Notes under the pieces: generated by a model
What the model was told of the DNA's origin: nothing
Databases searched by the model: none
The model's input: the letters and a program-made list of their open reading frames with translations, nothing else
IMG/VR virus record: IMGVR_UViG_3300007960_000199
Span: 1 to 23,335 of that record
Origin: a virus
DNA length: 23,335 nt
Reading direction: 5' to 3' (one strand)
In this document: piece by piece, positions 13,698 to 22,420 of the stretch
How the letters are laid out: each line of letters starts with the position of its first letter
Numbering within the stretch: the first letter of the stretch is position 1
Position numbers and translations under genes: made by a program

Positions 13698-15655
13698 TGG
13701 CATACTCAGTTCCAAAGATAAAATCCAGTGGTAATCCTCGTTTTGAAAGTAAGGAGAATATCAAGCCAGATTTTTCAGTTGAGTTATGGGCTCGTCTGGG
13801 GCAGATGGATCGTTACAACACCAACAGTTTTGTTTTAGGCGGAGTTGAGTCTTCATTTATGCGTCCTCTTAGTGAGGATAAAATTTTAACTCCAGAGCAG
13901 GCAAATGAAGAATGGGGTATTGATGGAGTGCTCCAGTTTCAAGAACCTATTAGTATTGGTGATGCAAGAAGGAAGTCAACAGCGGTTCACAAAGATAGAG
14001 AGCGAGAGGCTTATATTGCAAGGGCTGCTCAAAATGAGAGTTTACTAGGGAAGGTTGGTAATTTAGGACTAGCACTAGCTTCAATGGCAACTGATGTTAC
14101 TAACTACGCTCCAGTTGGGACTGGTGTTTTCAAGGGGCTTCGTGCTCTAGGATTGGCGAAGGCTGGTAGTTTAACAGCCAAGGTTTTAAAATCTCCAATC
14201 GGGCATGGTGCTGTAGACGCGATGGGTGGTACTTTATTGGCTCAACCGGCTGTTTATATGAACCACCAAAATCTTGCTCTTGATTACGGGTTAGAAGATG
14301 CTTTGTTAGATATTGGGACAGCAGGAGTTTTTGGTACAGGAACAGGCACGTTAGGTTCAATGGTGCGTACAAAGGCAGTTAGAGGGAAACGAACTGCAAG
14401 GTTGGCAGATTTTTCTGAGAGGTTAGCTAACGCAAAAAAAGATGTAGATGCAGCTCAAGTTGCGATGGGGACTCAGTTAACAGAGGAAGCACGAGTTGAT
14501 CTCACTAATTATTTAACAGCCGTAAATAAAGACGGTGGTATCCCTGAGCCTGAGATGATTAGAGCGATATTGAAAGCAGGCTCTATTGCTGAAGATTTAA
14601 CTCCAAACAACAGTACAACTTTTTTGAATAATGTAATCGGGAAAGTTGACTTAGATGATTTACGCAGCCCTGATACGCGTAGGCTTTTAGAGACGGCAAG
14701 GACATCAAGTTTGATACCTGAAAACTTCTTTTCAGACCCTAAAAGAGTTTTTGATTTAACTGCAAAGGGAAGAGGGGTTGAATTACCAGGATTAATTAGA
14801 ACTCTTGCTGAGAAGTTAGGCTCTTTGGAAGGTGTTATTACAGCTAGAGATTTTGGTGACTTAGTTAAAAACTCAGGGTTGATTGATAAAGCTAGGTTTG
14901 AAGGAAAAGGTTTCTTTAGAGAGTTAGCAGGTTTACTAGGGGAAGAAAGAGTTAAAGCTAGTGATACTTTAACCGCAAAGCAAGTGTTTGCATTGGTTGA
15001 GGAATTGGAAGCGAAAGAAGTTGCTTCAAAGGCATTTGATGATCCTGCTAATTTGCAGGCATTGAAAGAGTTTCAATCTGAATTAAAACTAGCTCGTTCT
15101 AATACTGACATTGGGTATGATACTTATAAGAGCAGGTTTAGAAAGTCAAAGAAATTTATTTCTGAAAATCCTGAGTATAGAAAGTTAAAGATTACTGACT
15201 TGCAAAAATTAAACCCTTCTGAAAGAAAGCAGGTGATGGATTTTCTTAAGTTCTTTGATGAGGCTAATCCTACTGAAAGTCAACTAGCGGCTGCCTTAAG
15301 AGGTAAAGATGATGCGATTAGAGAATTGTATCAACAGGCACAGTTGAATAATATAAAAAATTCAATCTCAGAGAAAGATGCTTTGGATATTATTAGCCGT
15401 AAAATAGCAAAAGGTAATTTTGCTCAAGAGGTTGCTATTTCCCCTGCTGCAAGATTAGGGAATGAAAATATCAAGATTGCTGATGACGGATTTGTCCACG
15501 AGTCTTTTATCAACGAAGAAATTGAAGCATTAAGAAAAGGACTTGGTGAAGAAGATATTGCTGCTATAGAGGCTGATATTAAAAGTTTTGAAGAGTCATT
15601 GGACAGAAAAGTAAAAGGTATTAAGCGTAGTATTGACTGCGTATTTGGAGGTTGA
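13697..15655 (+). CDS. Ejection protein, N-terminal part of a gp16-like pair
   Basis: A 652-residue protein. After a polar N-terminus comes a Gly/Ala-rich, weakly hydrophobic block at about 115-225 (LGKVGNLGLALASMATDV, then AVDAMGGTLLAQPAVYM and GTAGVFGTGTGTLGSMV), of the kind in the membrane-active part of very large phage ejection proteins. The remainder is helical and charged. No lytic transglycosylase (SLT) motif is visible, unlike T7 gp16. It ends 1 nt before the ATG of the next gene, whose ribosome binding site lies in its last codons. Together the two make about 1,500 residues, similar to T7 gp16 (1,318). Confidence 0.6.
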   Translation: MAYSVPKIKSSGNPRFESKENIKPDFSVELWARLGQMDRYNTNSFVLGGVESSFMRPLSEDKILTPEQANEEWGIDGVLQFQEPISIGDARRKSTAVHKDREREAYIARAAQNESLLGKVGNLGLALASMATDVTNYAPVGTGVFKGLRALGLAKAGSLTAKVLKSPIGHGAVDAMGGTLLAQPAVYMNHQNLALDYGLEDALLDIGTAGVFGTGTGTLGSMVRTKAVRGKRTARLADFSERLANAKKDVDAAQVAMGTQLTEEARVDLTNYLTAVNKDGGIPEPEMIRAILKAGSIAEDLTPNNSTTFLNNVIGKVDLDDLRSPDTRRLLETARTSSLIPENFFSDPKRVFDLTAKGRGVELPGLIRTLAEKLGSLEGVITARDFGDLVKNSGLIDKARFEGKGFFRELAGLLGEERVKASDTLTAKQVFALVEELEAKEVASKAFDDPANLQALKEFQSELKLARSNTDIGYDTYKSRFRKSKKFISENPEYRKLKITDLQKLNPSERKQVMDFLKFFDEANPTESQLAAALRGKDDAIRELYQQAQLNNIKNSISEKDALDIISRKIAKGNFAQEVAISPAARLGNENIKIADDGFVHESFINEEIEALRKGLGEEDIAAIEADIKSFEESLDRKVKGIKRSIDCVFGG

Positions 15656-15656
15656 T

Positions 15657-18212
15657 ATGGGATACGAAGATTGCGTAGGTAAGATTATCGCCGATAGTGA
15701 AGGGGAAGTAAGTAAAGAGGAAGCGAAACAGCTTCTTGAAGATGTTGTTAAGCGCAAGGATAGCGGATTAAGTCAATCTGCTATTGCCGAGGAGTTACTA
15801 ACCCCGGCAGAGAAAGTAAAGCAAAGAAAGGCTGCGTTCCGTCGATATAATTTAATAAGAGACTTTGACCTAAGGAAACAGAAGGTTGATATAGTGATGA
15901 GTCATCTTGAGAAAGGTGATTCTGCTGCACAAAAAGTATTAAGCAAGTTGGGTTATAAATCCAAGCGTGCGAATGTTAAAGAAGGGCTTTATTCAGTTGT
16001 TCGCAACTTTGAACAATGGTCTGAAACAGTGGGACGTAATGCTATCCAGGACATGGAAACGAAACTGCTTCAAGAAGACCTTTTAGGGTTCATGCGGGAC
16101 AATAACAACTCTGAGTTAATAGAGAAGGAGATCGCAGCTTTATCTAAGGCTCACAAGTCAGGGATCCCTTCAATAAAGAGTGTGACTGGAAGTGACAAGG
16201 CTTATCGTTCTGCTCAATTATACTTTGAGCAAACTCTTTCTTTGCATGAGCGTAAAGGGGCGGCTGGTTCTACCATTGGTTTCAATGAAGATTTTATCAC
16301 CTCGAATCTTTGGCAGGATATGAAGGTACAAGAATTTTCTGATGATGAATTTTACGAGATAATGAAAGATGTCGTATGGGGTGATGATGTTAGACCAAAG
16401 GAAGATTGGATAGAATTCAAACAAAAGATTCTTGCAAATGAGTATAGTGATTTTGCAGATGAACTTTCATTTGGAGAGATTGATGCAGCAGAGAAGGGGA
16501 ATAAAGGGACAGGTTCTCTTGCGGAACTGTCTGGATTAGAACGTCGTATCAAATTAACTCCTGAACAATATCACACGATTGCTTCAAAGTTTTTTATTGG
16601 AGATTCCTTGTATGAGCGAATGATGCATCAGATTACCCGGGATGCAAGAGTGGTGTCGCAGCTTGAGTATTGGGGTTCTAATCCAAGACAGCAGTTTAGA
16701 AATATAGTGAAAGAAGTTAAATCTCGCACTAAGGCGGACCCTGAGTTTATCAACAAGAAAGGTGGTCATTTTTTAAATGATAATTTCCATTCTGGAGATG
16801 GGGATAAAAACTCGATATTAGAACGTAATATTTTTGGGGACGTGAATAAAATTAGCAATCATAACTTCTCTGACACAATGGAGTTAATTAGAGACATAGG
16901 AGCGGTTGGTAAATTAGCTGGAGCTACAATCACAGCATTTAACGACTTCACTACTAGAGGGGTTCGTATTTCATCTCTATTAAACAAGGAACAGCCCGGA
17001 GAGATTTTTGCGGGGATTGCAGAGGGGGTTAATTCTTCGTTGAAGCAATTTGGAAAGGTTGAGACTGATGCAAGGTTAAGAGCTTCGATGGCAGGTGTTA
17101 ACACGGGACTTGATGAACTCCAAGCGGGTTTCAGATTTGATAATGCGGAAGAAGTAGCTAAGACCGGGAAGAATGTTAGGCGAGTTAGACAGGGGTTACG
17201 TCAGGCTTTTTCTTGGAACCAATTAGAAAATTTTACTAATATGAACCTGAGAGCAAGTTACACTTCTGCTTCTAATATTTATCATTCGTATCGAAATTTT
17301 GAAATCCCAGATTTGGCTCCTGATATGCAGCGAGCATTGAAGGATATAGGGATAACGGATGCCGAGTGGAATTTTATTCGCTCTCATGCAGTAGACGCTA
17401 ACAAGCATGGTGACGGGCTACTTTCAATAGAGAAGTTAGAGGACCTTCCTCTTGATGAATACCGATCGTTATTCCCTGAAACGAAGACTGATATTGGGTT
17501 ACGCAGCAAGAAGAGACTTCTTAAATCTAAATGGCAAACGGTTTTGTTGCGCGAGTCTAAGACTATGACTTTAATGCCGGATATTATAGACAGGTCTTGG
17601 ATCACAAGAGGTTATGGCAAAGGTACTATTGGTGGTGAATCTGCTAGAACTATTTTGCAATTTAAAAGTTTCGCTTCTGGTTATACTAGAAGGATATTAT
17701 TACCAATGTTGATGAAGGGTACTTTTGTTCGTCAGGCTGAGTTTGTAACAGCTTCGTTGTCTATGGCGATGTTGACTTTTTGGATGAAGGATCTTGTCGC
17801 AGGTAGATCCCCGAGAGATCCAAGTAAACCAGAGAATGTAGTTGGTGCGATAGGGATGATGGTTGGGCTTCCGTTCATTGATCAGGTTGGTTTTGCAATG
17901 ACGTCTGATAATCCACAGGAATCACAATGGTATGAAATTGCAGCAGGACCAGCATTAAGTGACGTAGTTGAGACGGCTACTAGATTCACTCGCGCTGCGC
18001 AAGATATTTTTGACGGAGAAGACCCAGAGTTAGATAAAGAGTTCGCTAGAACTTTCCTTCCTGCTTTACCGTTTAGAAACTTCCCTGGACTCTCTATCCC
18101 GTATAACATGATGTATAATAATTATATGGAGAGTAGGTCCCCTGGGTTTAAACAAAGGGCTAGGGAGCGACTCAAGGAGCGAGGGTCAGTTGATCTAACA
18201 GGTACATTATGA
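15657..18212 (+). CDS. Ejection protein, C-terminal part of a gp16-like pair
   Basis: An 851-residue protein starting at ATG 15657 with GGAGGT (15647-15652) just upstream; the TTG at 15633 is a weaker alternative. The N-terminus MGYEDCVGKIIADSEGEVS is followed by a long helical region. Near residues 640-690 the pattern ...DRSWITRGYGKGTIGGESARTILQFKSFASGYTRRIL (a Gly-Thr-Gly-Glu-x-x-Arg then QFKSF motif) is widespread at the C-terminal end of giant podovirus internal virion proteins. A hydrophobic segment follows (FVTASLSMAMLTFWMKDLVAG). It probably spans the host inner membrane during DNA ejection. Function is inferred from motif and order. Confidence 0.65.
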   Translation: MGYEDCVGKIIADSEGEVSKEEAKQLLEDVVKRKDSGLSQSAIAEELLTPAEKVKQRKAAFRRYNLIRDFDLRKQKVDIVMSHLEKGDSAAQKVLSKLGYKSKRANVKEGLYSVVRNFEQWSETVGRNAIQDMETKLLQEDLLGFMRDNNNSELIEKEIAALSKAHKSGIPSIKSVTGSDKAYRSAQLYFEQTLSLHERKGAAGSTIGFNEDFITSNLWQDMKVQEFSDDEFYEIMKDVVWGDDVRPKEDWIEFKQKILANEYSDFADELSFGEIDAAEKGNKGTGSLAELSGLERRIKLTPEQYHTIASKFFIGDSLYERMMHQITRDARVVSQLEYWGSNPRQQFRNIVKEVKSRTKADPEFINKKGGHFLNDNFHSGDGDKNSILERNIFGDVNKISNHNFSDTMELIRDIGAVGKLAGATITAFNDFTTRGVRISSLLNKEQPGEIFAGIAEGVNSSLKQFGKVETDARLRASMAGVNTGLDELQAGFRFDNAEEVAKTGKNVRRVRQGLRQAFSWNQLENFTNMNLRASYTSASNIYHSYRNFEIPDLAPDMQRALKDIGITDAEWNFIRSHAVDANKHGDGLLSIEKLEDLPLDEYRSLFPETKTDIGLRSKKRLLKSKWQTVLLRESKTMTLMPDIIDRSWITRGYGKGTIGGESARTILQFKSFASGYTRRILLPMLMKGTFVRQAEFVTASLSMAMLTFWMKDLVAGRSPRDPSKPENVVGAIGMMVGLPFIDQVGFAMTSDNPQESQWYEIAAGPALSDVVETATRFTRAAQDIFDGEDPELDKEFARTFLPALPFRNFPGLSIPYNMMYNNYMESRSPGFKQRARERLKERGSVDLTGTL

Positions 18213-19312
18213 CAGTAGCAACGACAGGTTATACAAACAGTTATTCAGGTAACGGAGCAGCAACCGATTTTTCTTTCACTAAGTGGTTGAGAGATAAATC
18301 CGATCTAATCGTAACAGTTGATGGTACTGTTAAGACGATTGGAGTTGATTATGACATTAGTGGCACAGGACCTTATCCTTCTGGCGTGACTGTAGTTTTC
18401 ACTTCTCCCCCAGCAGATGAAACCACTGTCTTGCTTACGCGGAGCACCCCTGATACTCAGGATCAGGACCTTAATAACTTAGGTGATTTTGACCAAGAAT
18501 CTATCGAACTTGCTTTGGATAAAGTTGTAGCGAATCTTCAAGAAGCAGGTGGTACATTAAGCGATGCAGTTTTAGTCCCAGTCAGTCTTTCTGGTTCTAA
18601 TATCACCCTTGGGGAACCTACTGCAAGTGAAGTTTTAGCATGGAATGCTACTGCTGACGGGATCGAAGCAGCAGGCTATACGGTTGCTGAGATTGCAGCT
18701 GATGTAGCATCTGCTGATGCTGCTAAAGTCGCGGCGGAGGCGGCACAGGCTGATGCAGAGGCGGCGCAAGTGGCAGCAGAGACGGCAGAAGGTAACGCAG
18801 AGACTCATGAAACTAACGCAGCGGCTTCTGCTGTATTGGCTCAAGATTGGGCTGCAGAGGATGAAGATGTTATCGTCTCCGGGAGTTTATACTCGGCAAA
18901 ACATTACTCAATCAAAGCCAATGACAGTGCAGAATTAGCATCAACCACTGCAAGTAATTTAGCTCAAACTTTATCTGGTAATTATATTAGTCCATCAGAC
19001 CCATCTGTTGATGGTAACAACCGATTTACTGTCGTTGAGCAAATGAAGGCTTTTATGGAAGCTGGTGATCAGGCTTACATCCCGGATTCTGGTTTAACAG
19101 TAACCTGGCACGCATGGTTGTTTAATGGAACCAGCTCTACTTGGAAATCACAGGGTTGCTATATAGAGTCTAATACTTATTCAATCGAAGCGAACAACAC
19201 CGATCTAGGTACAGGGTTAATAGATATAGATCATGACGATGGGGCTCCATTGTATCTATATTACAATGCAGCAAAGAATAAGGTTATAGTGACAAAATAC
19301 GTAGGAGTTTAA
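18209..19312 (+). CDS. Tail fibre protein with T7 gp17-type anchor
   Basis: A 367-residue protein. Residues 1-125 match the N-terminal anchor of T7-like tail fibres: YSGNGAATDFSFTKWLRDKSDL, VDGTVKTIGVDYDISGTG, GVTVVFTSPPADETTVLLTR, then DFDQESIELALDKVVANLQE. Residues 155-212 are an Ala-rich trimeric coiled coil, and AQDWAAEDEDVIVSGSLYSAKHYS (211-234) is the common fibre motif. The short C-terminal domain is beta-rich. It would connect adhesins to the tail tube. The start overlaps the previous stop (ATGA). At 367 residues it is shorter than T7 gp17 (553), so receptor binding may be taken over by the following genes. Confidence 0.85.
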   Translation: MTVATTGYTNSYSGNGAATDFSFTKWLRDKSDLIVTVDGTVKTIGVDYDISGTGPYPSGVTVVFTSPPADETTVLLTRSTPDTQDQDLNNLGDFDQESIELALDKVVANLQEAGGTLSDAVLVPVSLSGSNITLGEPTASEVLAWNATADGIEAAGYTVAEIAADVASADAAKVAAEAAQADAEAAQVAAETAEGNAETHETNAAASAVLAQDWAAEDEDVIVSGSLYSAKHYSIKANDSAELASTTASNLAQTLSGNYISPSDPSVDGNNRFTVVEQMKAFMEAGDQAYIPDSGLTVTWHAWLFNGTSSTWKSQGCYIESNTYSIEANNTDLGTGLIDIDHDDGAPLYLYYNAAKNKVIVTKYVGV

Positions 19313-19313
19313 A

Positions 19314-20747
19314 ATGGTAGGATTATCAGCAGCGTTCCCAGCAACATCATTAACACAGATCAGTGCAACAGTCAGTGAGGATATCACAGCGAATCAAATT
19401 GCGTCGATTAATAGGACTGGGTTGTTTAATGCCAATAGTCTTTATAGTACCCAGACACTAGATGGATCACCATCTGCCGGTGATGGTACTGCGGTAGCCT
19501 CTGGCAACGGTAAAATTTGTACAGCAAGAAGAGATGGTTCTACTATCCAAGTTGATATTCATACTATTGACGCTGATGGTACTTATTCTGCTACAGCAAC
19601 GGATACTTATTCAGCATCTTCGATCCCTATTGTCCATCATTTAAGTGATGATAAGTTCTGGTTGATTAATGATAACGTGGTCCGAGTAGTTGAACTTAGT
19701 GGTGGTTCTCTAAATATTGGATCATCAGTTACAGGTACGGCTTTGAATCCAGCAGGTAGCGATTATCACGCGTCTGGGTTCATTGGAACAACCTTCCTAA
19801 GATTAGGTGTTGCTGGGGACGTAGCGAATACGGCATATAAATACACAGTATCCGGGACTACTGTCACAGAGACAGCTTTAACTTATGACGTGTCATCTAT
19901 GACATCCTCAGTAACAAGTGTTAAGGGTACATGCGAAACAGGCAGTAGCCTATTAGTTTTAACCCGAGCGAGTATCGGGGGTACTAATAGCACTCAGTTT
20001 ACACGGTTCACTTTATCAGGTAACACCTTAACGCTTGCGAGCGAATATACTGCTGCGGATACTACTACTAATCAACAGATCACAATTAGCACTCCTGTTA
20101 TGCTAATCCCGTCAAGCACTGCTGGTTCTTTTGTGATCCTCTATGATGACAATAATGAAGTTCAAGCAAGAGTCTGCTCAGGGTATGGATCTACGATTGG
20201 ATCAAAGATATCAATCAGTGATGGGACTGGGGTTAAGCCAGTTGGTGGATATTTCCACCCGAATCAAAGCACTTACGCTGTTCTTTACATTGATACAGTT
20301 GATGCTGTAACCAGTTTATACGTAAAAGAACTCACCAGTTCTGCTGCAGGTACAGCCGTATTATTACAATCAGGGGTTGCCACGGGTTCTACTGGGGCAC
20401 AAGCTCAAGGTTGGATCAATTCTGCTACCTTTGAAACAACAAATGATTTCTTCTTTGCAACATTAGATGATGTGACTAATGGGTTAATCCTTGAGAAGTT
20501 TAAAGACTCAATACCTTTTTACAAAATCGGAGTTTTTAAAGACTCAGTTAGTTCTGGCAGCGAGGCGACTATTCACATAAGAAGACCTTTAATGGGTATA
20601 TTAAGTGAAGAGTATTCAGGTTTAACTAGAGGTACTAATTACTATCTTGGCAACACTGGTATTACCACTATTTCGACTGATAATCCCTTTATTGGTTGGG
20701 CGGTTGATACCGATTCTATCGTCATCAGCGAGAACGCATTGTCGTAA
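19314..20747 (+). CDS. Beta-rich probable receptor-binding tail protein
   Basis: A 477-residue Ser/Thr/Gly-rich protein with no cysteine-rich or enzymatic motif. Repeated blocks of about 50-60 residues with short strands (for example LSDDKFWLINDNVVRVVELS, FVILYDDNNEVQARVC, YAVLYIDTVDAVTSLYVKEL) suggest a beta-propeller. The last 75 residues (GVFKDSVSSGSEATIHIRRP...GLTRGTNYYLGNTG...IGWAVDTDSIVI) resemble the terminal domain of many phage fibres, in which Gly-Leu-x-x-Gly-x-x-Tyr-Tyr-Leu is followed by Ile-Gly-x-Ala. It starts 1 nt after the fibre-anchor gene, so it is likely the distal adhesin. Exact fold unproven. Confidence 0.65.
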   Translation: MVGLSAAFPATSLTQISATVSEDITANQIASINRTGLFNANSLYSTQTLDGSPSAGDGTAVASGNGKICTARRDGSTIQVDIHTIDADGTYSATATDTYSASSIPIVHHLSDDKFWLINDNVVRVVELSGGSLNIGSSVTGTALNPAGSDYHASGFIGTTFLRLGVAGDVANTAYKYTVSGTTVTETALTYDVSSMTSSVTSVKGTCETGSSLLVLTRASIGGTNSTQFTRFTLSGNTLTLASEYTAADTTTNQQITISTPVMLIPSSTAGSFVILYDDNNEVQARVCSGYGSTIGSKISISDGTGVKPVGGYFHPNQSTYAVLYIDTVDAVTSLYVKELTSSAAGTAVLLQSGVATGSTGAQAQGWINSATFETTNDFFFATLDDVTNGLILEKFKDSIPFYKIGVFKDSVSSGSEATIHIRRPLMGILSEEYSGLTRGTNYYLGNTGITTISTDNPFIGWAVDTDSIVISENALS

Positions 20748-20761
20748 AGACTTAAAAAAAA

Positions 20762-20773
20762 TTGTGATATACT
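20762..20773 (+). promoter_or_regulatory. Extended -10 promoter for the accessory adhesion genes
   Basis: TTGTGATATACT: TG at 20765-20766, one base, then TATACT (20768-20773). It follows an A8 run and lies in the only gap between tail genes (46 nt). Transcription would start near 20780, with the ribosome binding site AGAGGAAG of the next gene just downstream. It shares TTGTG with the elements at 7313 and 659. Confidence 0.5.
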
Positions 20774-20793
20774 GAGGGTAGAGGAAGTGATTT

Positions 20794-21099
20794 ATGGCTC
20801 TACAAATTTATGATGATAATGGTGCGTTAATACCAAATATATTATGTCCTAATGGATACAATGAATTGATTACAGGAGCCGGAAGTAGCACCGCCTCAGA
20901 CGTAATTAACGCAGATAAGGATTGCACTGTTCGGATTTATGGGAAAGCTGACCTCTATTACGAAGTGGGGGCAGCTCCTACTGCAACAACTTCAAGTAAC
21001 CCATTGGGTGCAGATGTTGGCGAGATTATCAAAGTTCCAAAGGGGCATAAGATTGCTGTTTTAATCACGGGTGATTTCCATATAAGGGAGTTAACCTAA
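20794..21099 (+). CDS. Small beta-sandwich virion protein
   Basis: A 101-residue protein whose pattern ([23 protein letters not shown]...[37 protein letters not shown]) is that of small phage beta proteins containing Gly-x-x-Pro-Thr-Ala-Thr followed by a Gly-x-x-Ile-Ala-Val-Ile end. Members occur next to tail or head-decoration genes in many phages and their role is not settled. The start has AGAGGAAG 8 nt upstream. The stop overlaps the ATG of the collagen-like gene (TAATG), so the two are translated together and may be partners in one virion structure. Confidence 0.65.
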   Translation: MALQIYDDNGALIPNILCPNGYNELITGAGSSTASDVINADKDCTVRIYGKADLYYEVGAAPTATTSSNPLGADVGEIIKVPKGHKIAVLITGDFHIRELT

Positions 21100-21851
21100 T
21101 GTTTGGTGGGAAGACAAGATCTGAAAAAATAGTTTATACGGGCAAACCTGGAGATCAAGGACCAATCGGACCAGTTGGACCAAAGGGTCCTGCAGGACCA
21201 GAGGGACCACAAGGTCCTCGTGGAGAAATCGGACCAGATGGACCGGCTGGACCAGTCGGACCAGAGGGACCTAAGGGTGGTATTGGGCCACAAGGTCCTC
21301 GTGGAGAAACTGGACCAGTTGGACCGGCTGGACCACAGGGTCCAAAGGGAGAGCAAGGATCTCAAGGAGAACGTGGGATTCAAGGATTACAAGGTTCTCA
21401 GGGACCGCGAGGAGAGAAGGGCGATCAAGGCGAGGTTGGTCCTCGTGGAGAGCAAGGTGATATCGGACCTCGTGGAGAATCTGGATCTAAAGGCGAACCT
21501 GGTAAGGATGCGCCTTTCAGCACTTGGTTAAAGGTTAAAGACTTGCAAGTGTCAACAGTGAACCCTGAGACAGTCCTGTTAACTATCCCTGCTACAACTC
21601 CACTATTAGTAATTGATATTAATCTTATTGGTGCAGGCGTTACTAAAAATGCTTTTGCAAGAATCAAGAAGACTTTTGTTTTTAATATCAACAAGAGCGC
21701 GATTAATGAGGATATTGAAAAGCAGATCCGCACTCATGACTTGATATCAGTTTCGGCTGCTATCGAGAATGACAATGCAGTTTTAAAACTAAACACTATC
21801 CCTGGAGTTGAAATGAGTTGGAAGGGTAAGGCAGAGGTTTATGAACTATGA
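21099..21851 (+). CDS. Collagen-like fibre protein
   Basis: A 250-residue protein. After 14 residues comes an uninterrupted run of 41 Gly-X-Y triplets (residues 15-137, bases 21141-21509), many of the form Gly-Pro-X, which should form a trimeric collagen triple helix about 35 nm long (inferred from about 0.29 nm per residue). A globular beta-type domain follows (about 138-250: [20 protein letters not shown]...[14 protein letters not shown]), a likely trimerisation or binding head. Phages use such rods as tail or capsid fibres. Without host prolyl hydroxylase the helix must be stabilised by charge pairs, and the many Lys/Arg-Gly-Glu/Asp steps are suited to that. Confidence 0.85.
   Translation: MFGGKTRSEKIVYTGKPGDQGPIGPVGPKGPAGPEGPQGPRGEIGPDGPAGPVGPEGPKGGIGPQGPRGETGPVGPAGPQGPKGEQGSQGERGIQGLQGSQGPRGEKGDQGEVGPRGEQGDIGPRGESGSKGEPGKDAPFSTWLKVKDLQVSTVNPETVLLTIPATTPLLVIDINLIGAGVTKNAFARIKKTFVFNINKSAINEDIEKQIRTHDLISVSAAIENDNAVLKLNTIPGVEMSWKGKAEVYEL
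21207..21309 (+). repeat. 81-bp spaced duplication inside the collagen-like gene
   Basis: An identical 22-bp sequence (CCACAAGGTCCTCG... ending GAGAAA) occurs at 21207-21228 and 21288-21309, exactly 81 bp (27 residues, nine triplets) apart. The two units encode GPQGPRGE followed by similar triplets, suggesting growth of the rod by unequal exchange in steps of whole triplets. Confidence 0.7.
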
Positions 21852-21982
21852 GTTTTTTAAACAGCTATCTCTTTGGTAATTTCTTTTTTTTCTCAGGAGA
21901 TTCTTTTGCAGGGGATGGTTTTCTTTTGAAAGAAGACGGGAGTTACTTATTACAAGAAACAGGCGATAGGATTTTGCTGTAA
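21848..21982 (+). CDS. 44-residue micro-protein with Gly-Asp repeats
   Basis: A frame of 45 codons coupled to the collagen-like gene by an ATGA overlap. The protein is [20 protein letters not shown] followed by [18 protein letters not shown] and GDRILL. An aromatic N-terminus leads to a repeated strand-turn unit (x-Leu-Leu-x-Glu-Asp/Thr-Gly) of a kind often found in very short ORFs among phage tail genes. No function is known to me. Retention of a clean frame, coupling and repeat pattern make it likely to be real in spite of its size. The next gene follows after 12 nt. Confidence 0.6.
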   Translation: MSFLNSYLFGNFFFFSGDSFAGDGFLLKEDGSYLLQETGDRILL

Positions 21983-21994
21983 AAGGGGTATAGC

Positions 21995-22420
21995 TTGGTA
22001 GACGCAAAGATCACAGCTTTAACGGAGATGACCGAACCAACAGCAGATGATCTGTTTGTAATGGTTGATGATCCAAGTGGAACCCCTGTCACCAAGAAGG
22101 CTACCCGTGCGAATGTCAGAAAGAGATTAATTAACCCGACTGCAAAGACAGGGAATTATACTTTAACTTCTGATGATGAGATTATTTTAGTGGATACAAC
22201 CTCAGGCGATGTGACTATTTCTGCGCCTACTGCAGTAGGTAATCAAGGGAAAGAATGGACCATTATTAAAATAGTGGCAGCAAATAAAGTGGTTATAGAT
22301 CCAGATGGTAGTGAAACGATCTCAGGGAATAGTACACACAATTTAGTCAACAATAATGAGATTGTTTCCTTCGTGTCAGACAACTCCAATTTGTTAATTA
22401 CAGGAGCTTACACCGCATGA
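21995..22420 (+). CDS. Short tail-fibre-like protein, 141 residues
   Basis: Start is TTG with AAGGGG about 8 nt upstream (end of the previous gene). The N-terminus (VDAKITALTEMTEPTADDLFVMVDDPSGTPVTKKAT) is the common phage fibre N-terminal module. The C-terminal half (GDVTISAPTAVGNQGKEWTIIKI...VIDPDGSETISGNSTHNLVNNNEIVSFVSDNSNLLITG) is the widespread beta module in which a Pro-Thr-Ala turn, x-Ile-Ile-Lys and Pro-Asp-Gly-Ser-Glu-x-Ile recur. Such proteins are usually fibre segments. ATGA coupling leads to the next gene, so the two may be parts of one fibre. Confidence 0.75.
   Translation: MVDAKITALTEMTEPTADDLFVMVDDPSGTPVTKKATRANVRKRLINPTAKTGNYTLTSDDEIILVDTTSGDVTISAPTAVGNQGKEWTIIKIVAANKVVIDPDGSETISGNSTHNLVNNNEIVSFVSDNSNLLITGAYTA

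Noticed and set aside
13697-15655. Lytic transglycosylase domain in the gp16-like protein
   Set aside because: Looked for the Glu-Ser-x-Phe and Gly-x-Met-Gln type motifs near the N-terminus; none are convincing.
21096-21383. Leftward 95-residue frame rich in Ser, Trp, Leu
   Set aside because: It is the antisense of the Gly-X-Y repeats; its regular composition follows from the collagen-like codons and it has no ribosome binding site.
21175-21531. Rightward 118-residue frame inside the collagen-like gene
   Set aside because: Out-of-phase reading of the same triplet repeats; Asp/Gln/Leu periodicity is a by-product.
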